Positions 41,441 through 49,915 of a stretch of 64,000 nucleotides of DNA are shown here, piece by piece. Where the stretch lies: contig NZ_MRUL01000011.1 of the NCBI RefSeq assembly GCF_002006995.1, positions 62,001 to 126,000 on the forward strand, read 5' to 3'. The stretch is from Izhakiella australiensis. GTDB lineage: Bacteria; Pseudomonadota; Gammaproteobacteria; Enterobacterales; Enterobacteriaceae. The notes beneath the pieces are model-generated. The model saw only the letters and a list, made by a program, of their open reading frames with translations. It had not been told where the DNA came from and did not search any database. Positions within the stretch are counted from its first letter, which is position 1; each line of letters opens with the position of its first letter. A program made the translations under genes and the position numbers.

Positions 41441-41796
41441 TCTTTTCGCGGGGCGACGCCCGTCGCTCCGCTATAGCCTCATCAGCTGACGACCTGCCTT
41501 GATCTGACGGTAAAAAAATCACGGCTCTCGCAGGCCCGCCGTTGCCATTGGCCTTTTGTTGTCTTAATTGGGGAAACCTGACTAAACAATAGAGGAAATT
41601 ATTAACGTTGGTTAAACGCGTTTTATCTGGCATTTTAAACCACTGTTTAGCGCGATTAATCGCTATAAAGCGTAAATATCCAGCGGGTCAGACAGTAATG
41701 CGAGCTGGTTATGTTATTTTTAAGTTAATAAAAATACGAAAACAGGGATGTTATTAAAAATATACTTTTATTATTTCCCATTTTTTGAGGCCCTGA
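41441..41796. other. Intergenic region between glk and the acetyltransferase
   Basis: It starts with a 10-bp hairpin (GCGGGGCGAC / GTCGCTCCGC, one wobble pair, 41448-41471) that lacks a T-run and may act as the glk terminator. The right 200 bases are AT-rich and must contain the promoter of the next gene. No open frame looks coding. Confidence 0.45.
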
Positions 41797-42315
41797 ATGC
41801 TACTCGAAACTGAACGTCTGGCGATGGCGCTGCTGCAGCCGCAAGACTGGATGCTATTCCAGCAGGTGCATCAGGATGAGCAAAGTATGGCCTGGATCGG
41901 TGCGGTGCCTGACGATAAAGAACTGCAGAAACGATTTAACGAGCGCCTGCTGCCGTGGTTTGTCACCAGCTACCACATGCTTTGTCTGGTGGTGCGCCAG
42001 AAGCAAAACGGCGAAGCGATAGGTTTGCTGGGCGCCAACGCTGAATGGTATCCACACCGTCAGGTTGAGGTTGGCTATGCTTTTCTTAGTCAGTTTCATG
42101 GTCAGGGGTTTGGCAGCGAAGCGCTGGCGGCACTGTGCGAGTATTTATTGCAGCAGTGTGACTTTCACAAGCTGAAGGCGCATGTGGTAGAAGGGAACTG
42201 GCCGTCGCGGCGCATTCTGGAAAAGAACGGCTTTCTTCTGGAGGGCGTGTTACGGGATAATTATCTGCTACGCGGCAAATGGAAGAATGATTGGGTGTTT
42301 GGTCGCCTCGGATAG
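41797..42315 (+). CDS. GNAT acetyltransferase, RimJ/RimL-type
   Basis: A 172-residue acetyltransferase of the RimJ/RimL (Acetyltransf_3) group. The acetyl-CoA loop appears as FHGQGFGSEALAALCEYL (about residues 99-116) after VEVGYAFL, and the C-terminal NWPSRRILEKNGFLLEGVLRDNYLL is characteristic of the group. The start follows GAGGCCCTGA. The acceptor (a protein N-terminus, an amino sugar or a small amine) cannot be predicted. It is probably a single gene. Confidence 0.85.
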   Translation: MLLETERLAMALLQPQDWMLFQQVHQDEQSMAWIGAVPDDKELQKRFNERLLPWFVTSYHMLCLVVRQKQNGEAIGLLGANAEWYPHRQVEVGYAFLSQFHGQGFGSEALAALCEYLLQQCDFHKLKAHVVEGNWPSRRILEKNGFLLEGVLRDNYLLRGKWKNDWVFGRLG

Positions 42316-42442
42316 CGCTTTAAAAAAATTTTATCATGCCTCTCGACAGCATCAGCCTGATTGAGATAAGTTCAAAGTTCGACCACTCTGGTGGTCAGCG
42401 TCGCTCGGACGGTCCGGGCGCTAACGTACATCTGAGGATAAT

Positions 42443-43678
42443 ATGGCTGATAATTCATCTGCTCGCCGTTTTTCGCGCATCGAACGCCTTCCCCCCTACG
42501 TATTTAATATTACCGCTGAATTGAAAATGGCTGCGCGTCGGCGCGGCGAAGACATTGTCGATTTCAGTATGGGCAATCCCGATGGCCCGACGCCGCCGCA
42601 TATCGTGGAAAAGCTTTGCTCCGTCGCACAGCGTGATGATACCCATGGTTACTCGACCTCACGGGGCATTCCCCGCTTGCGCCGTGCCATCTCCCACTGG
42701 TATCAGGAGCGCTATCAGGTCGAAATCGATCCGGAAAGCGAAGCCATTGTTACCATCGGATCCAAGGAAGGTCTGGCGCATCTGATGCTGGCGACGCTCG
42801 ATCACGGCGATACCGTGCTGGTGCCCAATCCCAGCTATCCGATCCATATTTACGGCGCGGTAATCGCCGGGGCGCAGGTTCGTTCGGTTCCGCTGGTACA
42901 GGGTATCGATTTTTTTGCTGAGCTTGAGCGCGCAATACGCGAAAGCTATCCCAAACCGAAGATGATGATTCTTGGCTTTCCGTCGAATCCAACCGCGCAA
43001 TGCGTCGAGCTGGATTTTTTTGAGCGGGTCGTGGCGCTGGCTAAGCAGTATAACGTGCTGGTGATTCACGATCTTGCCTATGCCGACATTGTGTATGACG
43101 GCTGGAAGGCGCCTTCAATCATGCAGGTGCCGGGCGCACGCGATGTGGCCGTGGAGTTTTTTACGCTATCGAAAAGCTACAATATGGCCGGCTGGCGCAT
43201 CGGTTTTATGGTCGGCAACAAAGAGCTGGTAGCGGCGCTGGCGCGGATAAAAAGTTACCACGACTATGGCACTTTTACCCCGCTGCAGGTAGCTGCTATT
43301 GCCGCGCTGGAAGGAGACCAGAGCTGCGTTCATACCATCGCCGCCGAGTACAAACGCCGTCGTGATGTGATGGTCAAAGGGTTACATGAAGCGGGCTGGA
43401 TGGTCGAGGTACCAAAAGCGTCGATGTACGTCTGGGCAAAAATTCCCGATCACTATGCCCATCTCGGCTCGCTGGAATTTGCTAAACGTCTGCTGCAGGA
43501 GGCGAAAGTTTGCGTTTCCCCCGGCATTGGATTTGGCGATTACGGCGATACGCACGTGCGCTTTGCGCTGATTGAAAACAGCGATCGCATACGGCAGGCG
43601 GTGCGGGGAATTAAGTCGATGTTTCGTGCCGATGGTATTCTGCCGGGCAGCGTTAAAAGCGAGAGCCTTGAAAGTTAA
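42443..43678 (+). CDS. alaC: Alanine transaminase AlaC
   Basis: A PLP-dependent glutamate-pyruvate aminotransferase, one of the main alanine-forming enzymes. The 411-residue protein closely follows E. coli AlaC (412) from [24 protein letters not shown] to [13 protein letters not shown]. The PLP lysine is in [14 protein letters not shown]. The start follows TGAGGATAAT. The small membrane gene ypdK is on the opposite strand just downstream, as in E. coli. Confidence 0.97.
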   Translation: MADNSSARRFSRIERLPPYVFNITAELKMAARRRGEDIVDFSMGNPDGPTPPHIVEKLCSVAQRDDTHGYSTSRGIPRLRRAISHWYQERYQVEIDPESEAIVTIGSKEGLAHLMLATLDHGDTVLVPNPSYPIHIYGAVIAGAQVRSVPLVQGIDFFAELERAIRESYPKPKMMILGFPSNPTAQCVELDFFERVVALAKQYNVLVIHDLAYADIVYDGWKAPSIMQVPGARDVAVEFFTLSKSYNMAGWRIGFMVGNKELVAALARIKSYHDYGTFTPLQVAAIAALEGDQSCVHTIAAEYKRRRDVMVKGLHEAGWMVEVPKASMYVWAKIPDHYAHLGSLEFAKRLLQEAKVCVSPGIGFGDYGDTHVRFALIENSDRIRQAVRGIKSMFRADGILPGSVKSESLES

Positions 43679-43690
43679 CGGTCTCCGGAA

Positions 43691-43712
43691 TGGGTCAGGG
43701 ACACCTGACCCA
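43691..43712. terminator. Perfect hairpin between alaC and ypdK
   Basis: A perfect 9-bp stem (TGGGTCAGG / CCTGACCCA) with a 4-base loop, between two convergent genes and usable in both directions. T-runs are short. Confidence 0.6.
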
Positions 43713-43729
43713 CTTTCAGGATGGTTCTG

Positions 43730-43801
43730 TTACAACATCAGGTAAAAAGTACCCACCCAGACCACCAGTAAGAACGAAATGCCCATCAACGCGTATTTCA
43801 C
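43730..43801 (-). CDS. ypdK: Small membrane protein YpdK (23 residues)
   Basis: A GTG-started frame of 23 codons preceded by GAGGAG at ideal spacing. The product has a basic start (MKYAL) and one membrane helix (GISFLLVVWVGTFYLML). It aligns well with E. coli YpdK, which has GISFMVIVWAGTFALMI in the same place and is likewise next to alaC on the opposite strand. A single-span inner-membrane protein of unknown function. Confidence 0.85.
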   Translation of the reverse strand: MKYALMGISFLLVVWVGTFYLML

Positions 43802-44254
43802 AAAAAGCTCCTCTGTGCGACTGCGACTTCGGCGATCCCAGGCCCGCGCAACGCAAACAGATCACATGAACGCGTACAAAGAGACGCTTTGTCGCTGTTC
43901 ATTCTGGTTGCCATGAATGCCTCATGGCAGGATCGCTGACTAATCTACCCGCATCCCGAAGCAAAATAAAGTTGATTGTGCTGAGATTTCGCTCACATTT
44001 TGCGCATAGAAGTTTCGACGGTAAATTTTTTTATTGTCATAGCGACGGCGGATTAGCCGTTGCTGACAGATTATCCCCGGGTGCGATACCATAAATGGCC
44101 TTAAGACAGGCATATTCGCCGACCCCGTAGTACGCTGACCAACCTCGCGCTTTGAGCCTCAGGCGCAATGGCTTTGTTGAAAATGAGGCTGAATCGCAAC
44201 GCGACGGCGCCATGGGCGATTGGCAACCTGGTCGCAACGCATTGAGGACAAAAA
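43802..44254. promoter_or_regulatory. Divergent region between ypdK and the universal stress gene
   Basis: This 453-base gap has no convincing gene. It includes a CRP-like site, TGAGA-N6-TCACA at 43982-43997 (one mismatch to TGTGA-N6-TCACA, with T-rich flanks), upstream of ypdK on the minus strand. Promoters for both flanking genes must be here. The CRP assignment is by pattern only. Confidence 0.35.
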
Positions 44255-44710
44255 ATGAAAACCCTTCTGGTGGCCATTGATAACTCGGCAATTGCCCGCA
44301 AAGTGGTCGCGCTGGCGGTACAGCAGGCACAGGCGCTGAGCGCGCAGGTAATGGTGCTATGCTGCGTTGATGAAAAGCGCTGCAATCTTAGTGCGCCGCT
44401 GGAGCTGACGGCCGGCGAGGACATCGATGACGAAATTCGTAGCCGGGATGAGCAAAATAGTGCGGAGTCGGTGGTGCGTCAGGCGCTGGCTCAGCTGTTA
44501 CATGCAGGCGTTGAGGCGCGCGGTAGAGTGATCGCCGGTGACGCTGCTACCACCATCGTTCATCAGGCTAAGATCCTTAATGCGGAAATAATCATCATGG
44601 GACGCAGACACCTGACGTCCTTTAACCGCTTACTTAAAGGGTCAGTTAGCGCCGCAGTGATCGAGCAGGCTCACTGCCCGGTGATGATCGACGTGCGCTG
44701 CGATCGATAA
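44255..44710 (+). CDS. Universal stress protein (UspA superfamily)
   Basis: A 151-residue single-domain Usp protein: MKTLLVAIDNS at the start, and a C-terminal nucleotide-loop region, GRRHLTSFNRLLKGSVSAAVIEQAHCPVMI split over residues about 116-145. The ATP motif is normally G-2x-G-9x-G-(S/T); here the second Gly is His, so ATP binding is doubtful. A charged insertion (ELTAGEDIDDEIRSRDEQ) follows the second strand. The start follows GAGGACAAAAA. The specific role is unknown. Confidence 0.8.
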   Translation: MKTLLVAIDNSAIARKVVALAVQQAQALSAQVMVLCCVDEKRCNLSAPLELTAGEDIDDEIRSRDEQNSAESVVRQALAQLLHAGVEARGRVIAGDAATTIVHQAKILNAEIIIMGRRHLTSFNRLLKGSVSAAVIEQAHCPVMIDVRCDR

Positions 44711-45020
44711 GCCCTGGCACATAGCGATAAACCTGCCAGCGATAAAAGAGATAAATTAATTACTCGCTGGCTGTCGTCAGATAAAAAAAAGCCCGCATTA
44801 GCGGGCTAATAAGCAACTGCTTCAATTTCCTGGTGTTTTGTTGGACAACCTGGCTTGTCGGCAATGATTCTCGCACCCTGGGATTAAAATGTGCAGTTGT
44901 CTTACTAAATCAATTCAATCGGCAAAAATTATCTGACTTTATGCTTAATTGCGTATTGCTCTGATGGTTTGCTTTGGCTGACAGCGTTTAGCATTACGGA
45001 TTCACCAGAGAGGAGTAATA
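44711..45020. other. Intergenic region with a possible minus-strand small RNA
   Basis: Apart from the orphan terminator, this 310-base interval has no open frame of interest. The minus strand between about 44960 and 44783 could be a small RNA ending at that terminator. A GATAAT hexamer lies at 44930-44935 on the minus strand, but no good -35 element accompanies it. The ribosome site of the next lipoprotein gene (GAGGAG) is at the right end. Confidence 0.3.
44783..44808 (-). terminator. Orphan minus-strand intrinsic terminator
   Basis: A perfect 7-bp stem (AGCCCGC-ATTA-GCGGGCT). On the minus strand it is followed by eight T. On the plus strand there is no T-run, so it does not suit the upstream stress gene. 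No annotated minus-strand gene leads into it. Confidence 0.7.
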
Positions 45021-45302
45021 ATGAAGAGCCAATTTGCCTGCATGCTGACCTTTTTGCTGCTGGCCGGCTGCACGTCGCACAAGCCCGGCGCCTTTGAGCG
45101 CGTTGATGAAGATCGTGCAGTTAATACCGTGCAATATCGCTACAATCCGTTAAAAGTAGATAAAACGGCGATGCAAAACGATGTTATGCAATATTGCACA
45201 TCGCGTGGTTTTGATAAGGTAGAGGCCCTCAAGCCGAAAACCAGTGATATTCCGGGGTTAATGAAAGCCTGGTATCAATGCAACTATACAATCAAAAGCT
45301 AA
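45021..45302 (+). CDS. Small lipoprotein, possibly YecR-like
   Basis: A 93-residue lipoprotein. Residues 1-16 are a signal peptide with lipobox LLAGC, giving lipidated Cys17. The mature part, about 77 residues, contains two more cysteines (MQYCTSRGF and WYQCNYT) that could form a disulfide in the periplasm. General layout recalls the YecR family, but the match is weak. The start follows AGAGGAGTAATA. The gene stands alone, followed by a strong bidirectional terminator. Confidence 0.75.
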   Translation: MKSQFACMLTFLLLAGCTSHKPGAFERVDEDRAVNTVQYRYNPLKVDKTAMQNDVMQYCTSRGFDKVEALKPKTSDIPGLMKAWYQCNYTIKS

Positions 45303-45340
45303 TAAAGCCGGGCGAAGAAAATCTCCGCCCGGCTTTATTT
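45301..45340. terminator. Strong bidirectional terminator between two lipoprotein genes
   Basis: A perfect 14-bp stem (AATAAAGCCGGGCG / CGCCCGGCTTTATT) with an 11-base loop and T-rich flanks on both sides. It serves the plus-strand lipoprotein and the convergent minus-strand lipoprotein. Confidence 0.9.
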
Positions 45341-45420
45341 CATTTTATTTAATAATGTTGTTGTAATTATATTGCTGTGTGCAGGCTTTGCCCACCTGCG
45401 GGAATTCTTCGCCGCCTGTA

Positions 45421-45582
45421 TTACCAGCGTCTGGGTGGCGGCGGCATATGCTCGCCGGCCCGGTAGCCAGCGCTGTATCCGTGGTGATATCCTCCGCCGT
45501 GGTGATGACCTCGCTCAACGATACAGCCGCTTAGCATTACGACCAGAGCCACTACTGAAGACGCTTTAAGCAGGTTTCTCAT
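45421..45582 (-). CDS. Small His/Gly-rich lipoprotein (53 residues)
   Basis: An ATG-started frame preceded by GAGGAGACCTTAA. Residues 1-19 are a basic-hydrophobic signal (MRNLLKASSVVALVVMLSG) with lipobox LSGC, so Cys20 would be lipidated. The mature part, IVERGHHHGGGYHHGYSAGY then a Pro/Arg tail, has six histidines in 33 residues and could bind metal. I do not recognise the family. It is a single gene with AT-rich upstream DNA. The ribosome site, signal and lipobox together support it despite the small size. Confidence 0.75.
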   Translation of the reverse strand: MRNLLKASSVVALVVMLSGCIVERGHHHGGGYHHGYSAGYRAGEHMPPPPRRW

Positions 45583-45813
45583 TTAAGGTCTCCTCAACCT
45601 CTTCGATAACTAACAAATTACAAGTCAAAAGTGGAGGAATCATGCCCGCTTTGTAGAGTTATTTCGTAAGTTATTTCAAAATAATAATGAAATCGGTGAG
45701 GGTGGTTATTTCTGTCGTGATTAAATAGGATTAATTTTAAAAAATACCATCTTTTCTTGGAATTATCTGAATTTTTACTAAGCTTTTTTTATCCCTCATC
45801 AGAGTAAGCGCTT

Positions 45814-46695
45814 ATGAAATATTCGCTAAGGCATGTTCTGGCCGTTCAGGCTGAACTGGGAGAATGTCCTCTGTGGTCAGTAAAAGAACAAGTGCTCTAT
45901 TTTCTCGATATTCTTGCGCCCGCAATTCATCGTTATGATCCACAAAGTGGCGATCATGATGTTTTCCCGGTTGAACAGCATATTGGCTGCCTCGGTTTGC
46001 GTGCTGCTGGCGGTTTTGTTGCCGCGCTGCGCAGCGGGGTGTGCTTTATGGATGCGCAGGGCAGGATTACCCGCTGGCTGGGGGAAAACCCCGATCCCAC
46101 CGATAAAAGCCGCTTTAACGATGGTCGGGTCGATCCCTGGGGCCGTTTCTGGTGCGGTAATCTCTGGCAGCCCCAGGACCGGAATGGCGCTCATCTGTGC
46201 CGGCTGGATAATCAGCTCAATCTGCGGGTGATGGCTGGCGATATTAAAATTTCTAACGGGCTGGCATTCTCGCCCGATCGCCGCTGGATGTACCACTCAG
46301 ACACCCCGAACGGCATGCTCTATCGTTACCCGCTGGATAGCGAAGGTGAACCGGGCGCCCGCGAGGTGCTGAGACGATTTGATGATGCTGCCGACGGGCT
46401 GCCGGATGGCGCAGCGGTTGATGTGGAAGGCTATTACTGGTCGGCGCTGTATGCCGGCGGCAAAGTGGTGCGCATCGATCCTGCAAATGGAGACATCGTT
46501 GCCAGCATTCCACTGCCGGTGCGCTGGCCAACAATGGTGGCGTTCGGCGGCGCGGATTTAAAAACGCTCTATGTCACCTCATCCCGTGAAGATCGCAGTG
46601 CGCAAGAGCTGGCCCGCTATCCGCAATCTGGTGACCTGTTTGCCATTGATCTTCCGATTGCTGGCATTGCCGAACCGCAGTTTACTGGCGGCTGA
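45814..46695 (+). CDS. SMP-30/gluconolactonase/LRE-family protein
   Basis: A 293-residue six-bladed beta-propeller of the regucalcin/gluconolactonase family, which hydrolyses sugar lactones using a divalent metal. The family's metal ligands are in place: Glu in AELGECPLW (near residue 16), Asn in RFNDGRVDPWGRFW (near residue 101), Asn in ISNGLAFSPDR (near 148) and Asp in DGLPDGAAVD (near 197). There is no signal peptide, so it is cytosolic. The neighbours do not show a sugar pathway and the lactone is unknown. Confidence 0.88.
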   Translation: MKYSLRHVLAVQAELGECPLWSVKEQVLYFLDILAPAIHRYDPQSGDHDVFPVEQHIGCLGLRAAGGFVAALRSGVCFMDAQGRITRWLGENPDPTDKSRFNDGRVDPWGRFWCGNLWQPQDRNGAHLCRLDNQLNLRVMAGDIKISNGLAFSPDRRWMYHSDTPNGMLYRYPLDSEGEPGAREVLRRFDDAADGLPDGAAVDVEGYYWSALYAGGKVVRIDPANGDIVASIPLPVRWPTMVAFGGADLKTLYVTSSREDRSAQELARYPQSGDLFAIDLPIAGIAEPQFTGG

Positions 46696-46910
46696 AGCGC
46701 TGGCCGCCAGCGCGTAGGGTTGGCATGGGGGCGTTGTTTGCGCTGTAAATGGGACAAATCGCGCGGGCCAGGCGCAGGCGTTTTGCGCGCCACGGCTGAG
46801 GCCTGTCGCGACGTTCCCCCTGTAAATTTACGCCATCTGCCTGTAAAACAAGCAAACGGCGCGCCAGGTGATGAATTTTATTATCAGACAGGGTTATACT
46901 ACGTGCCGCT

Positions 46911-46985
46911 GTCTCCTTAGTTAAATGGATATAACGAGCCCCTCCTAAGGGCTAGTTGCAGGTTCGATTCCTGCAGGGGACGCCA
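46911..46985 (+). tRNA. argW: tRNA-Arg (anticodon CCU)
   Basis: A 75-base tRNA with encoded CCA; anticodon CCT in CCCCTCCTAAGGG; the sequence is nearly that of E. coli argW. A TATACT -10 hexamer lies 11 bases upstream (46895-46900). argW is a known integration site in E. coli, but no integrase or duplicated tRNA end was seen in this window. Confidence 0.97.
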
Positions 46986-47040
46986 TTTCTTTCTCACCGC
47001 ACTCATCACCTAAAAACCGTTTAATTTCAGTTGCCTAGCG

Positions 47041-47250
47041 CTACTTCGCTCGATACTCCGGCGGAATGCTGAACGGCTCATCCGCACGGTAATAGCCGCC
47101 ATCCTTAACCTCTTCGATGAGGACCATGGTATGGGCGCGGGCGTGTTCGCTGAAATATTCCACCAGTAACTCGGTTATCCGATGGCTGATTTCGGTTTTT
47201 TGCTGGGTATTCAGCGCGGCTTCCGGGGTCTTAATATTAACAAATGGCAT
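47041..47250 (-). CDS. 4-oxalocrotonate tautomerase-family protein
   Basis: A 69-residue tautomerase. After removal of the initiator Met, Pro1 (MPFVNIKTPEA) would be the catalytic base of the family. It lacks the arginine pair typical of classical 4-oxalocrotonate tautomerase at the same positions, so the substrate is unclear. The start follows GGAGAACATC. It lies 14 bases downstream of a short-chain dehydrogenase and is probably the last gene of a three-gene operon with it. Confidence 0.85.
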   Translation of the reverse strand: MPFVNIKTPEAALNTQQKTEISHRITELLVEYFSEHARAHTMVLIEEVKDGGYYRADEPFSIPPEYRAK

Positions 47251-47264
47251 GATGTTCTCCTGGT

Positions 47265-48152
47265 TTATGGTTGTACATGGAGCAGATTGGCCAAACCAAT
47301 TCGCTCCAGCAGCTGGGCGCGGACGCGGTCCGCTACGGCATTCACTATTTCAGCGCCGTCCTGAGACGGATCGAGATGACTGCGGAACGGGCGCTGGCCT
47401 TTAGGTAACGCAACGATGCGTACAATTTCGCTGGCGATGCTGGCAGGGTCAGCATCTGCCGGTTCCAGTGCCGCCAGCCCTTTCAGAGCTTGCTGGTCAA
47501 CGCCGGCGTACGGTCCCTGCCACCAGAGATCGGCCCGATCGCTATCGGCAGGCTGGCCGGCATTGGCGAAATGCTCGGTTCCGCCGGTGAAGGCGCCGGG
47601 GACGACGATGCTGGTTTCAATGCCGAAGCGGGAAAGCTCCAGCGCATAACTTTGCGCCAGCGCATCCATTGCGGCCTTGGCGGCAAAGTAGGGCGAGAGG
47701 AAAGGCGGAGTGCCGCCACGGGTGGAGGTGGAGCCGACCCAGATGACCAGCCCATCGCCAGCGGCCCTCATGCCGGGCAGCACTGCGCGGTTAACGCGCT
47801 GCGTGCCAAGGACATTGACGTCATACAGCTGCGCCAGCTGCTCAGGCGTAAACGCTTCTGCCGGACCAAACACCATATGACCGGCGTTATGGATCAGCAC
47901 GTCGATGCCGCCGGCGTGTGCGATAATCTGCTTTACCGCCGCGTCTACCGACGACTCGCGGGTAACATCCAGCTCAATCGCTTCTATTGCCAGCCCTTCG
48001 GCGGCCAGCGTGGCGACCTTCTGCGCCGGAACGCCGCCGTGGCCGCTAACGCTGCGCATTGTGGCAAAAACTTGGTGTCCGCTGCGCGCCAGCGCTTCTG
48101 CGGTCATGGCGCCAAATCCGCTGGAGGCGCCAGTAATTAAAATTCTGGCCAT
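47265..48152 (-). CDS. Short-chain dehydrogenase/reductase
   Basis: A 295-residue SDR oxidoreductase. The cofactor motif TGASSGFG is at residues 7-14, NAGH lies near residue 91, Ser in WVGSTS and the catalytic YFAAK near residue 161. Its ATG overlaps the TGA of the upstream SDR gene by one base (TGATG). The long C-terminal part (beyond residue 185) with FTGGTEHF resembles SDRs acting on hydrophobic or cyclic alcohols. Substrate unknown; the operon is probably controlled by the divergent LysR gene. Confidence 0.88.
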   Translation of the reverse strand: MARILITGASSGFGAMTAEALARSGHQVFATMRSVSGHGGVPAQKVATLAAEGLAIEAIELDVTRESSVDAAVKQIIAHAGGIDVLIHNAGHMVFGPAEAFTPEQLAQLYDVNVLGTQRVNRAVLPGMRAAGDGLVIWVGSTSTRGGTPPFLSPYFAAKAAMDALAQSYALELSRFGIETSIVVPGAFTGGTEHFANAGQPADSDRADLWWQGPYAGVDQQALKGLAALEPADADPASIASEIVRIVALPKGQRPFRSHLDPSQDGAEIVNAVADRVRAQLLERIGLANLLHVQP

Positions 48153-48889
48153 CAGATTACCCCGCCATTTGCCCGGATAGTCTGGCCGTTAATCCAACCG
48201 CTTTCATTGCTCGCCAGGAAGCGCACGACCTGCATAATATCCTGTGGTTCGCCGAGGCGGCCCAGCGGATTCATCCCCTTAATACGCGCGATAAGATCGT
48301 CGCTTTTGCCGTTCAGGAACAGTTCGGTTGCAACCGGTCCGGGGGCGATGGCGTTAACCGTAATGGCGCGCGGTCCCAGCTCTTTTGCCAGTATATGAGT
48401 AAGCGCCTCAACGGCAGCTTTGGTGGCGGCGTATACGCCATACTGTGGCTGATACAGCCCAACCACGCTGGACGAAAAGTTGATGATACGGCCGCTATCA
48501 TTCAGCCGGGTTGCTGCTTCGCGCATCAGGCGAAAAGGCGCGGCCAGGTTGATAGCCATCTGCTGTTCGAAACTTTCATCGTCGGTGTTGGCGATGGCTG
48601 ACAGGCTCATAACCCCGGCATTGTTTACCAGGATATCCACCTTCTTACCGAAGGCCGCTTCTGCCTCATCGAACAGGCTGGCCGCCGCTGAGGCTTCAGC
48701 GATGTTGCTCTGCCGGGCGACGGCCTTGCCGCCGGCGGCGATAATGTCCGCCACCACAGCATCAGCCTGCTCAGGGCTGCGTGAATAATTGACCAGCACG
48801 GCAATACCGTCAGCGGCGAGGCCGCGAGCGATATCCGCGCCAATCCCGCGAGATGCGCCTGTAACAATCGCTACTTTGTTGTGTTTCAT
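48152..48889 (-). CDS. Short-chain dehydrogenase/reductase (FabG-like)
   Basis: A 245-residue classical SDR: TGASRGIG at residues 10-17, NNAGV near residue 90, Ser in INFSSSV, the catalytic YAATK near residue 151, and the FabG-type end GQTIRANGGVI. The frame is open for 136 codons upstream, but the ATG used gives the family length and follows GGGAGCACTATC. First gene of the SDR-SDR-tautomerase operon. It is probably a ketone/alcohol oxidoreductase rather than the fatty-acid enzyme. Confidence 0.9.
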   Translation of the reverse strand: MKHNKVAIVTGASRGIGADIARGLAADGIAVLVNYSRSPEQADAVVADIIAAGGKAVARQSNIAEASAAASLFDEAEAAFGKKVDILVNNAGVMSLSAIANTDDESFEQQMAINLAAPFRLMREAATRLNDSGRIINFSSSVVGLYQPQYGVYAATKAAVEALTHILAKELGPRAITVNAIAPGPVATELFLNGKSDDLIARIKGMNPLGRLGEPQDIMQVVRFLASNESGWINGQTIRANGGVI

Positions 48890-49024
48890 GATAGTGCTCC
48901 CGTTGGTGTTTAACCGTTGAGAACAACTATACCTGTCGTAAAAATAAAAATAATCGTCTGGAAATTGACATGATAATTCATCTATCAATAATAATTGCGA
49001 GCGGTGCAGACAGAGGAAAAATGC

Positions 49025-49915
49025 GTGGATAAGGTTCAGCAGCTCCAGCTTTACGTACGGATTGTGGACGGCGGCAGCTTTTTTCAGGCGGCGCGCGATT
49101 TGGGTATTGCCCGCTCCACGGCCACTAATGCCATCAAACAGCTGGAGCTGGAAACGGGCGTGCAGCTGCTGGCGCGTACCACCCGTGCGGTGAAAGCGAC
49201 GCCGGAGGGGGAGGAGTTTTACCGTCGGGCACGAGCGGTGCTGGGCGATATTGAGGATACCTGGACGGTGTTTCGCAAAGCGGCGCCGGGCGGCCATCTG
49301 CGCATTAATGCCTCCGGTCTGATGACGCGCACCTTTCTGGTCCCGCGCCTGCCGGCCTTTTTACAGCGCTATCCTGATATCGTTATTACCTTCGGTCAGA
49401 CCGACCGCTTTGTAAATCTGGTGCGTGAGGGCGTGGATTGCGTGATCCGCGTCGGCGTGCCGGAAGACAGCAGCCTGCGGCTGCGGCGTCTCGGTACGCT
49501 GCAGGAGATCACCTGTGCCAGCCCGACTTACCTGGCGAAGCACGGTACGCCGTACAGCATTGACGACCTTGATGGTCACAAAATGGTGGGTTTTGTTTCT
49601 TCGCAAACCGGCGACGTGATGCCGCTGGAATTTGTTCGCGACGGACGCAGCGAAATCCGCCTGCTGCCTGCCCAGGTAATGACCGATAACTCTGATACCG
49701 CGGGCGCGCTGGCCGCAGAAGGGTTGGGGTTGATTCAGGCTCCGCGCTATCGCTTTGAAGAGCAGCTGCAAAGAGGCGAGCTGGTGGAGGTTCTGGCGGG
49801 TTATCCACCCACCCCGATGCAGGTCAATGCGATTTATGCCGGTGAACGACAGGCATCGCGTCGGCTGGATGTTTTTTTGAACTGGGTCAGCGAAATTTTT
49901 GCTGAAGCGTTGTGA
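49025..49915 (+). CDS. LysR-family transcriptional regulator
   Basis: A 296-residue LysR protein, closest in style to the CrgA/AaeR-like group. The N-terminal helix-turn-helix is SFFQAARDLGIARSTATNAI, with the effector domain from about residue 85. The GTG start is chosen because GAGGAAAAATGC precedes it at good spacing; in-frame TTG and GTG codons 10 and 7 codons upstream are possible. It is divergent from the SDR-SDR-tautomerase operon, 135 bases away, so it is the likely regulator of that operon. Confidence 0.88.
   Translation: MDKVQQLQLYVRIVDGGSFFQAARDLGIARSTATNAIKQLELETGVQLLARTTRAVKATPEGEEFYRRARAVLGDIEDTWTVFRKAAPGGHLRINASGLMTRTFLVPRLPAFLQRYPDIVITFGQTDRFVNLVREGVDCVIRVGVPEDSSLRLRRLGTLQEITCASPTYLAKHGTPYSIDDLDGHKMVGFVSSQTGDVMPLEFVRDGRSEIRLLPAQVMTDNSDTAGALAAEGLGLIQAPRYRFEEQLQRGELVEVLAGYPPTPMQVNAIYAGERQASRRLDVFLNWVSEIFAEAL

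Noticed and set aside
44037-44330. Minus-strand 97-codon frame over the start of the universal stress gene
   Set aside because: It overlaps the promoter and first codons of a clear gene, and its product is Pro/Ser-rich with no features.
46720-46920. A 66-codon frame between the lactonase and tRNA-Arg
   Set aside because: It runs into the tRNA-Arg gene, covers its promoter, and has no ribosome site or recognisable family.
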